This document shows, in pieces, positions 9,038-17,645 of a stretch of 64,000 nt of DNA (within the stretch, counting starts at the first letter, position 1; each line of letters starts with the position of its first letter). Location: positions 17,890 to 81,889 of the forward strand of contig NZ_SUTI01000001.1 of the NCBI RefSeq assembly GCF_015062985.1, given 5' to 3'. The DNA comes from Methanobrevibacter sp. GTDB taxonomy: Archaea > Methanobacteriota > Methanobacteria > Methanobacteriales > Methanobacteriaceae. Both the position numbers and the translations under genes were made by a program. The notes below the pieces were generated by a model, which was not told the origin of the DNA, ran no database searches, and was given only the letters and a program-made list of their open reading frames with translations.

Positions 9038-10039
9038 ATGAGCTTATTTGAAAGTTATGAAAGAAGAATAGACCAGATCACTCCGGTGCTAGAAAAATAT
9101 GGAATAAAAGATCTCGAAGAGGCAAAACAGATTTGTCTTGACAAAGGATTTGACCCTTATGAAATCGTTAAGGGTGTTCAGCCGATATGTTTTGAAAACG
9201 CATGCTGGGCATACACTTTAGGTGCGGCAATTGCTATAAAACAGGGATGTGTTAAGGCATCTGATGCTGCAAAAGCAATTGGTGAAGGATTGCAGGCTTT
9301 CTGCATTCCGGGAAGTGTGGCAGATGACAGGCAAGTAGGTTTAGGTCATGGAAACCTGGCTTCAATGCTTTTAAGTGATGAAAGTGAATGTTTCGCATTC
9401 CTTGCAGGTCATGAAAGTTTTGCAGCCGCAGAAGGTGCGATAGGTATAGCAAACTCCGCTAATGAAGTCAGAGAAAAGCCATTGAGGGTAATATTGAACG
9501 GTCTTGGAAAGGACGCAGCTTTAATCATCTCAAGAATCAACGGATTCACCCATGTTGAGACAGAATTTGACTACTTCACAGGTGAAGTTAAGGTTGTAAA
9601 GGAAAAAGCATACTCCGATGGTGAAAGGGCAAAGGTAAGATGCTACGGTGCGGATGATGTGCGTGAAGGTGTTGCAATCATGCATCTCGAAGGTGTTGAC
9701 GTATCAATCACAGGTAACTCAACAAACCCAACACGTTTCCAGCATCCTGTAGCCGGAACATACAAAAAGGAATGCATCCTTCAAGGTAAGAAATACTTCT
9801 CCGTTGCTTCAGGCGGGGGAACAGGAAGAACCCTTCACCCAGATAACATGGCTGCAGGACCTGCATCCTATGGTATGACCGATACATTAGGAAGAATGCA
9901 CTCAGACGCTCAATTTGCAGGCTCATCATCAGTTCCAGCTCACGTGGAAATGATGGGACTAATAGGAATGGGAAACAATCCTATGGTCGGAGCTTCAGTT
10001 GCAGTTGCAGTGGCCGTTGAAAAAGCAATGAAGAAATAA
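9038..10039 (+). CDS. GGGtGRT family protein
   Basis: A 333-aa protein named after the glycine motif seen here as SGGGTGRTLHPDNM (about residues 253-266). It also has conserved ENACWAYTLGAAIAIKQG, GHGNLASML and a glycine/alanine-rich C-terminus. The biochemical function is unknown; genetic linkage with a NifU-like scaffold, as here, suggests metallocluster assembly or a metal-dependent enzyme. AAGGAG at 9024-9029 favours ATG 9038 over the in-frame GTG at 9029. The stop codon lies inside a terminator-like hairpin. Confidence 0.8.
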   Translation: MSLFESYERRIDQITPVLEKYGIKDLEEAKQICLDKGFDPYEIVKGVQPICFENACWAYTLGAAIAIKQGCVKASDAAKAIGEGLQAFCIPGSVADDRQVGLGHGNLASMLLSDESECFAFLAGHESFAAAEGAIGIANSANEVREKPLRVILNGLGKDAALIISRINGFTHVETEFDYFTGEVKVVKEKAYSDGERAKVRCYGADDVREGVAIMHLEGVDVSITGNSTNPTRFQHPVAGTYKKECILQGKKYFSVASGGGTGRTLHPDNMAAGPASYGMTDTLGRMHSDAQFAGSSSVPAHVEMMGLIGMGNNPMVGASVAVAVAVEKAMKK

Positions 10040-10068
10040 GGGAAAATTCTTCCCTTAAACTATTTTTT
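10037..10068 (+). terminator. Hairpin plus T-run after the GGGtGRT gene
   Basis: Perfect 8-bp arms TAAGGGAA (10037-10044) and TTCCCTTA (10050-10057) with a 5-nt loop, followed by a run of seven T at about 10062. The left arm includes the stop codon. It looks like an intrinsic terminator for the NifU-like / GGGtGRT operon. Confidence 0.55.
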
Positions 10069-10079
10069 TAGGTGTCTAT

Positions 10080-10499
10080 ATGTCTACAATGTGGGGTTTG
10101 ACAGTTCGAGGAATATGTGAATTCAATGGAAAAATTCTGCTTTTAAAGATTAGGTCTCGTTCAGCACATGATGCTGGAAGATGGGAGATTCCCGGTGGTA
10201 AAGTCAAGAAATGCGAATTTTTCGATGATGCTCTAAAAAGGGAATACATTGAAGAAACTGGCCTTGAAATTGATGTGGATTCATTATATAATGTTGTCAG
10301 AAAAGATTATACTGCATGTAAAACAAATGAGGATATCAAATCTATTCAGTTAATCATGAAAGTGACCTGTCAAAGCGATGATGTTGTCATCAGCGAAGAG
10401 CATGACGATTATGGCTGGTTTAGTTTAGATGAAATAGAAGAAATGATAGACAAAGATTTGCTGACACCGCCTGCCGCTGAGGCATTTGCTGCTCCATAA
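10080..10499 (+). CDS. NUDIX hydrolase
   Basis: A 139-aa Nudix protein. The complete Nudix box starts at GGKVKKCEF and continues to LKREYIEETGLEI (about residues 39-62), giving the G-x5-E-x7-REUxEExGU pattern that binds Mg2+ and hydrolyses nucleoside diphosphates linked to another group. The N-terminal LTVRGICEFNGKILLLK is the usual first strand pair. The likely role is housecleaning of modified nucleotides or removal of a sugar/dinucleotide; the substrate is not visible. Start ATG 10080 follows AGGTG at 10070-10074. The preceding operon appears to end at a terminator, so this is probably a separate unit. Confidence 0.85.
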   Translation: MSTMWGLTVRGICEFNGKILLLKIRSRSAHDAGRWEIPGGKVKKCEFFDDALKREYIEETGLEIDVDSLYNVVRKDYTACKTNEDIKSIQLIMKVTCQSDDVVISEEHDDYGWFSLDEIEEMIDKDLLTPPAAEAFAAP

Positions 10500-10639
10500 A
10501 AATATAATTTAATGTTATTTTCTTTATTTTTTTTTAAATAATTCAAAAAAAACTGTTTTTAATTAAAATATTATCAGATAGATAACGCATCTTTTTTAAG
10601 CATCTGAAGTAATAAAAAGAGGTTCAGAGGGATTGATGA

Positions 10640-11437
10640 CTATTCAAGCCCCAATATCTTAGCGGCATTTTCATAAAGAATCTGAGAACGCTCTTCATCG
10701 GTCAAATCAATTTTATTGAAGTATTCCATTTCGCTGGTTGATTCCCACATGGGATAGTCAGTTCCCCAGAGAACCCTGTCTGCACCGTAGGCATGAATCA
10801 GATTCAATGCGGTTTGTGGTGTTAGGGCATATAAGCTTGAACTCAAATCAACATATAGGTTTGGTGTTCCTGCCAGTTTTTCGGTTGCCTCTTCCCACAT
10901 GCTCCATCCCGCAAAATGAGCTCCGATAAATGTTATGTCGGGAAATTTATCCAAAAATGCCTTGATGTGTTCTGGATTGGAGTAATTGTATCTGAAATCT
11001 CCGCAATGGACAAGCATTGGAACATTGGCTTTCCTTACTGCATCACCTATTTTAAAGGCACGTTCATCATTCATTGCAAATTGCTGAAAATCAGGGTGTA
11101 GCTTAACTCCTTTAAGACCTAAACCAAGCAGATAATTCAAGTCTCCTTCAATGTCTTCACTGTCCGGATGAAGTGTTCCAAAACCGGTGAACAGATCTGG
11201 ATGTGTATTTACTGCTTCAGCAATAAATTCGTTAATTGATTTCACTTGTTTTGGTGTTGTTGCAACTGAGTGGACAAGATAATGTGTCACTCCAACGTTA
11301 TTTCCATCCCTTATCAAATCATCTAATTTGCCATTTAGGGACATGTCCAAATCGTAAAAATTCCTAATTCCAAGTACTGCTTTTTCTGCGATTTTTTCCG
11401 GATAAATGTGACAGTGAGCATTTATAATTTTTTGCAT
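10640..11437 (-). CDS. Amidohydrolase family 2 (TIM-barrel metal-dependent hydrolase)
   Basis: A 265-aa metal-dependent hydrolase or decarboxylase of the amidohydrolase-related group. NAHCHIYPEK at the N-terminus supplies the HxH metal ligands, LKGVKLHPDFQQF a central barrel strand with Lys/His, MLVHCGDF and GAHFAG further histidines, and WGTDYPMWE the terminal Asp. The reaction cannot be fixed from sequence; relatives act on aromatic acids or on cyclic amides. The ribosome binding site GGTGG lies before ATG 11437. No operon partners. Confidence 0.8.
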   Translation of the reverse strand: MQKIINAHCHIYPEKIAEKAVLGIRNFYDLDMSLNGKLDDLIRDGNNVGVTHYLVHSVATTPKQVKSINEFIAEAVNTHPDLFTGFGTLHPDSEDIEGDLNYLLGLGLKGVKLHPDFQQFAMNDERAFKIGDAVRKANVPMLVHCGDFRYNYSNPEHIKAFLDKFPDITFIGAHFAGWSMWEEATEKLAGTPNLYVDLSSSLYALTPQTALNLIHAYGADRVLWGTDYPMWESTSEMEYFNKIDLTDEERSQILYENAAKILGLE

Positions 11438-11552
11438 TTAGTTAAACCACCTTATAATACTGTTTATAATATTTAACTGTCCTAATATAAAATGTTTAAT
11501 TAATCAGATACAGAATATATATTGTATCTAGAAAAATTAATGATGTGATAAT

Positions 11553-11942
11553 ATGAAGTTTTGCAGTGAATGCGGTTGTGAAAATCTGGATGAGGCGTTA
11601 TTTTGTAAAAATTGCGGATTTGAGTTTAAATCAATGCCTGTAACTGAAGATAAACAGGATAATGAAATAAATGTGGTTGTAAATGAAAACCAGAATTCGA
11701 TTTTATCCAAATTGTTCTATAAGCGCGATAAAAATACCGGTCAGCTTAGATTTGCAAAAACAAAATCCATCAGCATTGCTGTTTTTGTGTTTATGTTTAT
11801 TTTTGCAATGTCCGTTGGGGCGGAAGGTGTTTCTTTTTTCATTGTAGTTTTTGCCGCAATAATATTCGGATTAATGTTTGCAGTTCCAACATTTCTCATC
11901 GGCACCGCTTTGGGATGGGCAATAGAAAGGTTGAATAATTAA
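11553..11942 (+). CDS. Zinc-ribbon membrane protein, function unknown
   Basis: A 129-aa protein. An N-terminal zinc ribbon (FCSECGCENLDEALFCKNCG, residues 2-21) is joined by an acidic linker to two hydrophobic helices (about residues 75-95 and 98-122). Such zinc-ribbon/transmembrane proteins are common in Methanobacteriales, but their roles are not known. A second one of similar design lies at 15285. The gene starts shortly behind an AT-rich promoter with GTGAT as ribosome binding site. Confidence 0.65.
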   Translation: MKFCSECGCENLDEALFCKNCGFEFKSMPVTEDKQDNEINVVVNENQNSILSKLFYKRDKNTGQLRFAKTKSISIAVFVFMFIFAMSVGAEGVSFFIVVFAAIIFGLMFAVPTFLIGTALGWAIERLNN

Positions 11943-11958
11943 AAAAAAGACGGTGAAA

Positions 11959-12609
11959 TCAGTATAATTTTTCACCGGTATATAGGTTTTCTTCTGTATA
12001 TATTCTGATTAATCTGTCGATTAAATTGTCATACATCAATCTGTAGCCTACAGCACCGCCCTGTGGTGTTTGCACATTATTCAGTGACTTGTCTGAAAAT
12101 TCGCCGGAGTTGTTGATGATGTACCACATTCCGTGAGGAGTGTAGATGAACAGTTCCCCTTCCCCTTTGTCAAAACCGTTTTTAAAGCTGTCCTGAGGGT
12201 CATATATCTTGGTGGAATGAACAGCCAATCTGCTAAGGTTCTGCTCTGGTCTTGTACCGCCCTTTTCAAACAGCATCTTCAGCCATTCATAGGACTTGTC
12301 AATGAGATTTGCCTTTTTGATAGGGTCTTCGAAGGCTTCCTTGACTTTGTTCTGCCTTTTTTCCAGTGTGTTTGTAATTCCAAGTATTTCCTCTACTTTA
12401 CTTACATCCTTTTCAAGGCATCTCCATCCTTCAGGTCTTCCGGTTACTTGAACATTTCCCTCTACAAAGTCCATTCTTTTGAATTTTCTGAAATATGGCT
12501 TTACTTTTTCAAATTCATCATCGGGAATTCTTTTGTTCAGACCGTAAAGGTATCCGTATTCATTTGCATCATAGCATTTTGTTTCAAGTTTCAATTCTTC
12601 ATCCGCCAT
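11959..12609 (-). CDS. Hypothetical cytoplasmic protein
   Basis: A 216-aa soluble protein without signal peptide or membrane segments. I do not recognise a family. It is charged, starts with an acidic stretch (MADEELKLETKCYDANEYG), has a possible mixed helical middle, and ends with aromatic-rich GELFIYTPHGMWYIINNSG and a helical tail. The base composition matches neighbouring coding genes and the frame is long and clean, so it is very likely real. It is convergent with the zinc-ribbon gene, with 16 bp between stops. Confidence 0.6.
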   Translation of the reverse strand: MADEELKLETKCYDANEYGYLYGLNKRIPDDEFEKVKPYFRKFKRMDFVEGNVQVTGRPEGWRCLEKDVSKVEEILGITNTLEKRQNKVKEAFEDPIKKANLIDKSYEWLKMLFEKGGTRPEQNLSRLAVHSTKIYDPQDSFKNGFDKGEGELFIYTPHGMWYIINNSGEFSDKSLNNVQTPQGGAVGYRLMYDNLIDRLIRIYTEENLYTGEKLY

Positions 12610-12804
12610 AGTATCAAACCTTGGTTAACTATTGATTCTTTTTAGATATATTTATTTTTGTAAATCTTATTTTATCCATTCGTAAAAAAGAAAAGTTGAT
12701 TTTTTATGAATGATATTTAGAAAATTTTAAGATTTTTTATAATTCATTCACTAAAAATTTAAGATTACATATATTTTTATTTATAAAAAACCAAATATTA
12801 ATTC

Positions 12805-13755
12805 ATGGTTAAAGTTAGTATTATAGGTGCAACTGGTGTTATCGGAAAGACTGTTGCATTTACATTGGCACGTGAAGTCACAGTTGATGAGATTGTAATG
12901 TTTTCAAGGCCTCAAAGCATTGAAAAGGCCAAGGGTGAAACTTATGACATGTATGATGCTCTGGCTGCGGAAGATATTGACTGTAGGTTGACTCCTTCCT
13001 GCGATTACAATGACCTTGCAGGTTCTGCAATTGTGCTTATTGCGGCAGGCACTCCAAGACAGGAGGGTATGAAAAGATTGGATCTTGCCGTACCGAATGC
13101 AAAGATAGTCGCTCATTATTCTAAAAAGATTGCCGAATATGCACCAGATACAATTATCTTGGTTGCCACCAATCCGGTTGATGTAATGACAACCGTCGCT
13201 CTTAAGGCATCAGGATTAAAGAAGAAAAAGGTCATCGGTGTTGGAAACCACTTGGATTCTTTAAGATTGAAAAACTATTTCTCAAGATATCTTGACATTA
13301 ACAGTTCTGAGGTTCACACAAGGGTTGTAGGTGAACATGGAGACCATATGGTTCCGCTCTTAAGTTCAACAACAATAGGGGGTATTCCCTTAAAGTATTT
13401 CATTGAGCAGGTTGATGTTGATGTGATGGGACTTGTAAATCAGTTGAGAAATGCCGGAAATACCATCATAACAAAAAAGGGAGCAACAGAATATGGACCG
13501 GCTTTTGCAATTTCAAACCTGATTTCAACAATCATCAAGGATTCTCATAAGGTTCTGACAGTAAGCTGTTATATGGATGCTGAAATTGCAGACGTTAAGG
13601 ATGTTTCCTTAGGCGTTCCGGCAGTTATCTCAAAGCACGGAATTGCAATGATTGTACCTATTCACATGAATGATTTTGAGAAAAAAGAATTCCTAAAGGC
13701 TTCAGAAATTATTAAAATCGCTACCGATGAGGTATTTGAAAATTTGGATGAATGA
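12805..13755 (+). CDS. mdh: Malate dehydrogenase (lactate/malate dehydrogenase family)
   Basis: Interconverts malate and oxaloacetate with NAD(P) in the incomplete reductive TCA pathway of methanogens. Residues: GATGVIG nucleotide loop at 8-14, substrate arginines in GTPRQEGMKRLDL (85 and 91), VATNPVDVMT, and the catalytic His in GEHGDHMVP (about 179). The two arginines in the mobile loop fit malate better than lactate. Length 316 aa is normal. A TATA-like sequence about 30 nt upstream and no ribosome binding site suggest a leaderless or near-leaderless transcript. Confidence 0.9.
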   Translation: MVKVSIIGATGVIGKTVAFTLAREVTVDEIVMFSRPQSIEKAKGETYDMYDALAAEDIDCRLTPSCDYNDLAGSAIVLIAAGTPRQEGMKRLDLAVPNAKIVAHYSKKIAEYAPDTIILVATNPVDVMTTVALKASGLKKKKVIGVGNHLDSLRLKNYFSRYLDINSSEVHTRVVGEHGDHMVPLLSSTTIGGIPLKYFIEQVDVDVMGLVNQLRNAGNTIITKKGATEYGPAFAISNLISTIIKDSHKVLTVSCYMDAEIADVKDVSLGVPAVISKHGIAMIVPIHMNDFEKKEFLKASEIIKIATDEVFENLDE

Positions 13756-13864
13756 TTTTGCCGTTGCTGAAATATTCATGTCACTGTTGTTTTTATGAAT
13801 CATTTCTGCAATTGGTTTCTTGGCATTTAGGAGAGCACCTCAATTTCTTGGGAGAGTTTGCAAA

Positions 13865-14308
13865 ATGAAATTAGTAGTCCAGAGAGTGTCTAGCGCAAGT
13901 GTTGAAGTAGATGAAAAAATCGTCGGCCAGATTGATGAGGGTCTGATGGTTCTGGTGGGTTTCGGTGAAAATGACACTGAAAAGGAAGCAGATTATCTTT
14001 CAAAAAAACTGGTCAAATTAAGGATTTTTCAGGATGAAAACGGCAGGATGAACAGGTCAGTCCGAGATATCGGAGGGAAGTTGCTTTTGGTTCCCCAATT
14101 TACATTATATGCACACACAAAGAAGAACAGACCATCCTTCCACAGAGCACTTGCTCCTGATAAGGCAACTGAACTGTTTGATTATTTTGTCGAAAAATGC
14201 AGTGAGGAGGTTCCTGTCGAAACTGGCGAGTTCGGAGCGTATATGAAAGTCAGTTTGCTGAACAATGGTCCCGTCACCATCCTGCTTGAAAAGGAATTTG
14301 ATGAATAG
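13865..14308 (+). CDS. dtd: D-aminoacyl-tRNA deacylase, bacterial/eukaryal DTD1 type
   Basis: Hydrolyses D-amino acids (and glycine from tRNA-Ala) from mischarged tRNA. The 147-aa product starts MKLVVQRVSSASVEV, contains the active-site PQFTLYA motif, and carries NNGPVTILLE, the Gly-cisPro motif that inserts into the partner subunit's active site. The ATG at 13865, after GGAGAG, gives the conserved N-terminus; the frame extends to 13820, but that leader is not part of the family. Most archaea carry the unrelated DTD2 type; whether this genome also has DTD2 cannot be seen here. Confidence 0.88.
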   Translation: MKLVVQRVSSASVEVDEKIVGQIDEGLMVLVGFGENDTEKEADYLSKKLVKLRIFQDENGRMNRSVRDIGGKLLLVPQFTLYAHTKKNRPSFHRALAPDKATELFDYFVEKCSEEVPVETGEFGAYMKVSLLNNGPVTILLEKEFDE

Positions 14309-14381
14309 TAACAATTTAAATACATATATATAAATATAAGAACATATTAATAGTAGATAATCATTGGAGAATTGAATTGAA

Positions 14382-15275
14382 ATGTCAGATGGAAACTCCA
14401 GAACTCATGAGATTAGAAGATTGACAACACCATTTACCTTTAAGAACTCAAAAGCATATGACGTTGATGGGAATGTGATTGATTGTGTTGAAAAGCTTTC
14501 CGAGATAAGGTTTCCCATTGAACCGAAAGAGGGCATATTGACCGATGATGAGATTCTTAAATATGCTGGTGACTCAAAGGCAGCTGCCAAAATCAGACTT
14601 AAAAGAGGTAGCGGGAGCTTTTCTGATGTATTCATTATAAATGACTCCCTTCCTTGGCTTTTAGCATTATATTATCTTATCGTAGTATGCACTGTTATTC
14701 CCTTCATCTATTGGGGAAACAAATTTGTAATGTTTATATTTTTGATATTGGCAATCCTTCCATTGGTATATCTATATAGGATAAGCAGTTCAGGTGCTTA
14801 TGTTCAAAATAAACATGATATCAGCAAAACCCCTCAAAAACATCTAGTTAATGAGAGACATGACATTGAGGTTGAAAGTCTCGGATCTCTTAAGAAATAT
14901 GAAAAGGAAGTCAATAATCTTAAGGTGCTGTTTGATGTCAAGGAGGGTGTTGTAAGGAGTCTGATAGAAAAGAGATTTTCTCCACCTCAGATTACCTATG
15001 ACAAGTTCATATCACTTATTGACAGTTCACATAAGCTCTTCTACTCACAGTCCGATGCAGCATTGAACATTATCCATCTGGCTGCGGAAGATACTCCTAG
15101 AGTTGAAAATGAGCTTCATAGCAAAATAGACAATATGAAAGCCATCATTAATCAGATAGAGGACCTGACCAATGAATTGGTAATCAACATTAATTCCAAG
15201 GAAGAGTCAGAAGAGGATGTTAAAAACTTATTGGAGGATATGGAAAACTTAATAGATTCCGTTAAAGAATATTAG
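14382..15275 (+). CDS. XpaC-like membrane/coiled-coil protein of a TelA operon
   Basis: A 297-aa protein. A basic N-terminal ~85 residues precede two adjacent transmembrane helices (about 90-127), followed by a long charged coiled coil to the C-terminus (for example YDKFISLIDSSHKLFYSQ). This layout and the neighbouring TelA gene match the XpaC family (5-bromo-4-chloroindolyl phosphate hydrolysis protein), which recurs with TelA. Biochemical function is unknown; the pair is tied to tellurite and toxic-anion stress and proposed conflict/phage responses. First gene of a four-gene rightward operon, with a TATA-like sequence at about 14325-14336. Confidence 0.6.
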   Translation: MSDGNSRTHEIRRLTTPFTFKNSKAYDVDGNVIDCVEKLSEIRFPIEPKEGILTDDEILKYAGDSKAAAKIRLKRGSGSFSDVFIINDSLPWLLALYYLIVVCTVIPFIYWGNKFVMFIFLILAILPLVYLYRISSSGAYVQNKHDISKTPQKHLVNERHDIEVESLGSLKKYEKEVNNLKVLFDVKEGVVRSLIEKRFSPPQITYDKFISLIDSSHKLFYSQSDAALNIIHLAAEDTPRVENELHSKIDNMKAIINQIEDLTNELVININSKEESEEDVKNLLEDMENLIDSVKEY

Positions 15276-15284
15276 GTGTTTAAA

Positions 15285-15860
15285 ATGACAAAAAATTGCC
15301 GAAAATGTGGATCTGAAGTACAGGATGACGCCAAGTTCTGTCCGAACTGTGGATATGATTTTGATTCCTTTAATAAGGGAGGAAATTCTGAAAGCAAGTT
15401 TAACTTTAGCATGCTTTTTGTGATTTTAATTATTTCCATTTTGATTATAGGTTCTATTTTCATTCTTACATCCGGTTTCGGAGGAGACAATAAGCCTCAG
15501 GAGGATAATGTAGACCATGTCATTTTAACCATAAAGGAAGTTAATGGTTATGATGTTATCTCTGGCAAAACCAGCTACACTCTTTATACTGAAGCATTGT
15601 TCGACAAGGTACCGTCCGATATGAATGGATACAATATCAAAACAACCTATTATGACAAGAATCATACCGTGATAGGAAGTGAGATAGAATACTTGTCATA
15701 CGTGTATTATGATTCTGAATATCCGTTAAGCTTTGGACATTATACAACTTATAAGAAGCCGAATCCGGACTATGTAGTCGTTGAAATAATTAAAGATGGA
15801 AAGACAATCGACAATTATACTTCTCAAATTGATCAAGGAAAAATAAAATTTTTAAACTAA
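15285..15860 (+). CDS. Zinc-ribbon single-pass membrane protein
   Basis: A 191-aa protein with an N-terminal zinc ribbon (CRKCGSEVQDDAKFCPNCG, about residues 5-23), a transmembrane helix (about 43-66) and a probably external, beta-rich C-terminal domain of about 120 residues with many Tyr and Asp. GGTG at 15275-15278 sits 6 nt before ATG 15285, favouring it over GTG 15276. It lies directly between the XpaC-like and TelA genes and is very probably cotranscribed, so it may sense or transmit a signal across the membrane. No known enzyme motif. Confidence 0.65.
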   Translation: MTKNCRKCGSEVQDDAKFCPNCGYDFDSFNKGGNSESKFNFSMLFVILIISILIIGSIFILTSGFGGDNKPQEDNVDHVILTIKEVNGYDVISGKTSYTLYTEALFDKVPSDMNGYNIKTTYYDKNHTVIGSEIEYLSYVYYDSEYPLSFGHYTTYKKPNPDYVVVEIIKDGKTIDNYTSQIDQGKIKFLN

Positions 15861-15869
15861 GGTGATAAC

Positions 15870-17012
15870 ATGGCTGAATTTTCATTAAATGTTGATGAAA
15901 TAAAAGATGATGTTGAAACAACAATTAAGGAAGAAGAGAAAAAATTGGAAAACTCAAATCTTAAAAACCAAGCTCAAGATAATGCTGTTGCAATATTCGA
16001 AACTGATTTGGATAATCCGCAAGCAAGAGAAGCAATATTGAAACCATTGGACAATTTTGGTTTAAATGAAATGAGCAAATCCGCTTCTCACAATGAAATG
16101 CTGGCCACCAGATTTGTTGATTTGACAAAAGGTGGAAAAGAGGCTGACAGCATAGGTGAAAATCTCATTGAGCTCAACAGGCAGGTGAAGGACCTTGACC
16201 CAAGCAAAGTTGACTTTGCAAAAAAGGGAATGTTGGGAAACTTGATGAATCCTGTTAGAAAATACTTTGCTAAATATGAAAAGGCTGAAGTTGCAATTTC
16301 AGACATTGTCGCATCACTTGACAAAAGCAGTAAAGTCCTTCAAAATGACAATACAACCCTGTTGAATGAGGAAAATTACTTAAGGGAAGTAACCAATAAG
16401 CTTCTTGCCGACATCGAGCTTGCAAAGCAGATGGATCAGTCCATTGAAGCGCAAATCCAGACAGCTGAAATTGAAGGTGTGGCTGAAGACAAGATTGCCT
16501 TTGTTCGCGAAGAGGTGCTGTTCCCTCTCAGACAGAGAATCATGGACATGCAACAGATGATTGTTGTTAATCAGCAAGGAATCGTATCACTCAATGTAAT
16601 CAGAAGAAATAACAAAGAGTTGATTAGAGGTGTCAAAAGGGCACAGAACGTTACCATTTCTGCTTTAAGAACTGGTGTAATGGTTGCAAGTGCACTTTAT
16701 GACCAAAAAATTGTGATGGATAAGATCAACATATTGAATTCCACAACTGAAAACATCATTGAATCCACTTCACACATGCTTAAGGAGCAAGGAAGCGAAA
16801 TTCAAAAGCACAGTGCTGAGACCATGATTTCCCCTGAAGTATTGAAAGCATCATTTTCAGAAGCGATTCAGGCCATTGAAGATGTAAGCACATACAAGGA
16901 ACAGGCACTTCCTAAGATGAAGGAAACTATTGAGATGTTCAGCGATTTGGCTGACGAAGGTCAAAAAGTTGTTGAAAAAATTGAAACCAACAATGAAAAT
17001 ATTTTGGAATAG
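15870..17012 (+). CDS. TelA family protein (toxic anion resistance)
   Basis: A 380-aa, mostly helical cytoplasmic protein of the TelA/KlaA family. Recognisable stretches are MLGNLMNPVRKYFAKYEKAE (about residues 128-147), LLNEENYLREVTNKL and QRIMDMQQMIVVNQQGIVS, followed by helices ending near Asn/Glu-rich residues. TelA proteins were named for tellurite resistance and accompany XpaC and, in bacteria, Ter stress modules; the mechanism is unknown. GGTGATAAC precedes the ATG by a good distance. Third gene of the operon, 9 bp after the zinc-ribbon gene. Confidence 0.85.
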   Translation: MAEFSLNVDEIKDDVETTIKEEEKKLENSNLKNQAQDNAVAIFETDLDNPQAREAILKPLDNFGLNEMSKSASHNEMLATRFVDLTKGGKEADSIGENLIELNRQVKDLDPSKVDFAKKGMLGNLMNPVRKYFAKYEKAEVAISDIVASLDKSSKVLQNDNTTLLNEENYLREVTNKLLADIELAKQMDQSIEAQIQTAEIEGVAEDKIAFVREEVLFPLRQRIMDMQQMIVVNQQGIVSLNVIRRNNKELIRGVKRAQNVTISALRTGVMVASALYDQKIVMDKINILNSTTENIIESTSHMLKEQGSEIQKHSAETMISPEVLKASFSEAIQAIEDVSTYKEQALPKMKETIEMFSDLADEGQKVVEKIETNNENILE

Positions 17013-17050
17013 TGGGTTTTACACCTGCTAATTTAATTTTTAGGTAAAAG

Positions 17051-17470
17051 ATGAATGCTATAGATAAGATATTGAGGTCATGGTGGGTTATTTTATCAGC
17101 CGTCATGTTCCTGAACGGTTTTGGATTCATTTACATTGGATTTAAAAACAACAATAAGAATTGGATTATTGAAGGGGTTATCTATGAGATTCCATGGATT
17201 TTCGGAGTAGCTTTCGTTTATCTCAAACCGTTATCCAGCATTTATATAATAATCTGCATCATATGTATTATGGTATCTATAGTAAGGTCAGTTTGGGTTG
17301 CAATAAAACTTTGTGATGTATATGATAATGAAGAAAAGTACAGGGTTCAAACCACTGTTGTAAATAATTCTAATATCACTTCACAAAATAATGATTTTCC
17401 TTGTGGAATAGCATGCTGCGCAGCCGTGTTTTTAATATTTTTTGCATATGGATTATTGTCACTTTTTTAG
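17051..17470 (+). CDS. Small polytopic membrane protein downstream of telA
   Basis: A 139-aa protein with four predicted hydrophobic helices (about residues 11-30, 40-56, 62-84 and 112-136), the last holding GIACCAAVFLIFFAYG with a Cys pair. No recognisable family. It starts 38 bp after telA and is probably the last gene of the XpaC-TelA operon. A polar loop with Asn-rich NNSNITSQNN lies between helices 3 and 4. Membrane function in the same stress system is an inference from position only. Confidence 0.55.
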   Translation: MNAIDKILRSWWVILSAVMFLNGFGFIYIGFKNNNKNWIIEGVIYEIPWIFGVAFVYLKPLSSIYIIICIICIMVSIVRSVWVAIKLCDVYDNEEKYRVQTTVVNNSNITSQNNDFPCGIACCAAVFLIFFAYGLLSLF

Positions 17471-17645
17471 ACTAAATCCATTTTCATATTTTACTATTTT
17501 TAAACCATAACCAAAAATAAAATAAGCTACTTTTTTTAAACTCCAAAATTAATGGGGTATCGTTTGTTGGTGCATATTTAAAAGTTTACGCGCCCTTATG
17601 AAACACTCTTAAAATATTTTTATAAGTTTCTTCTAATATATTCAT

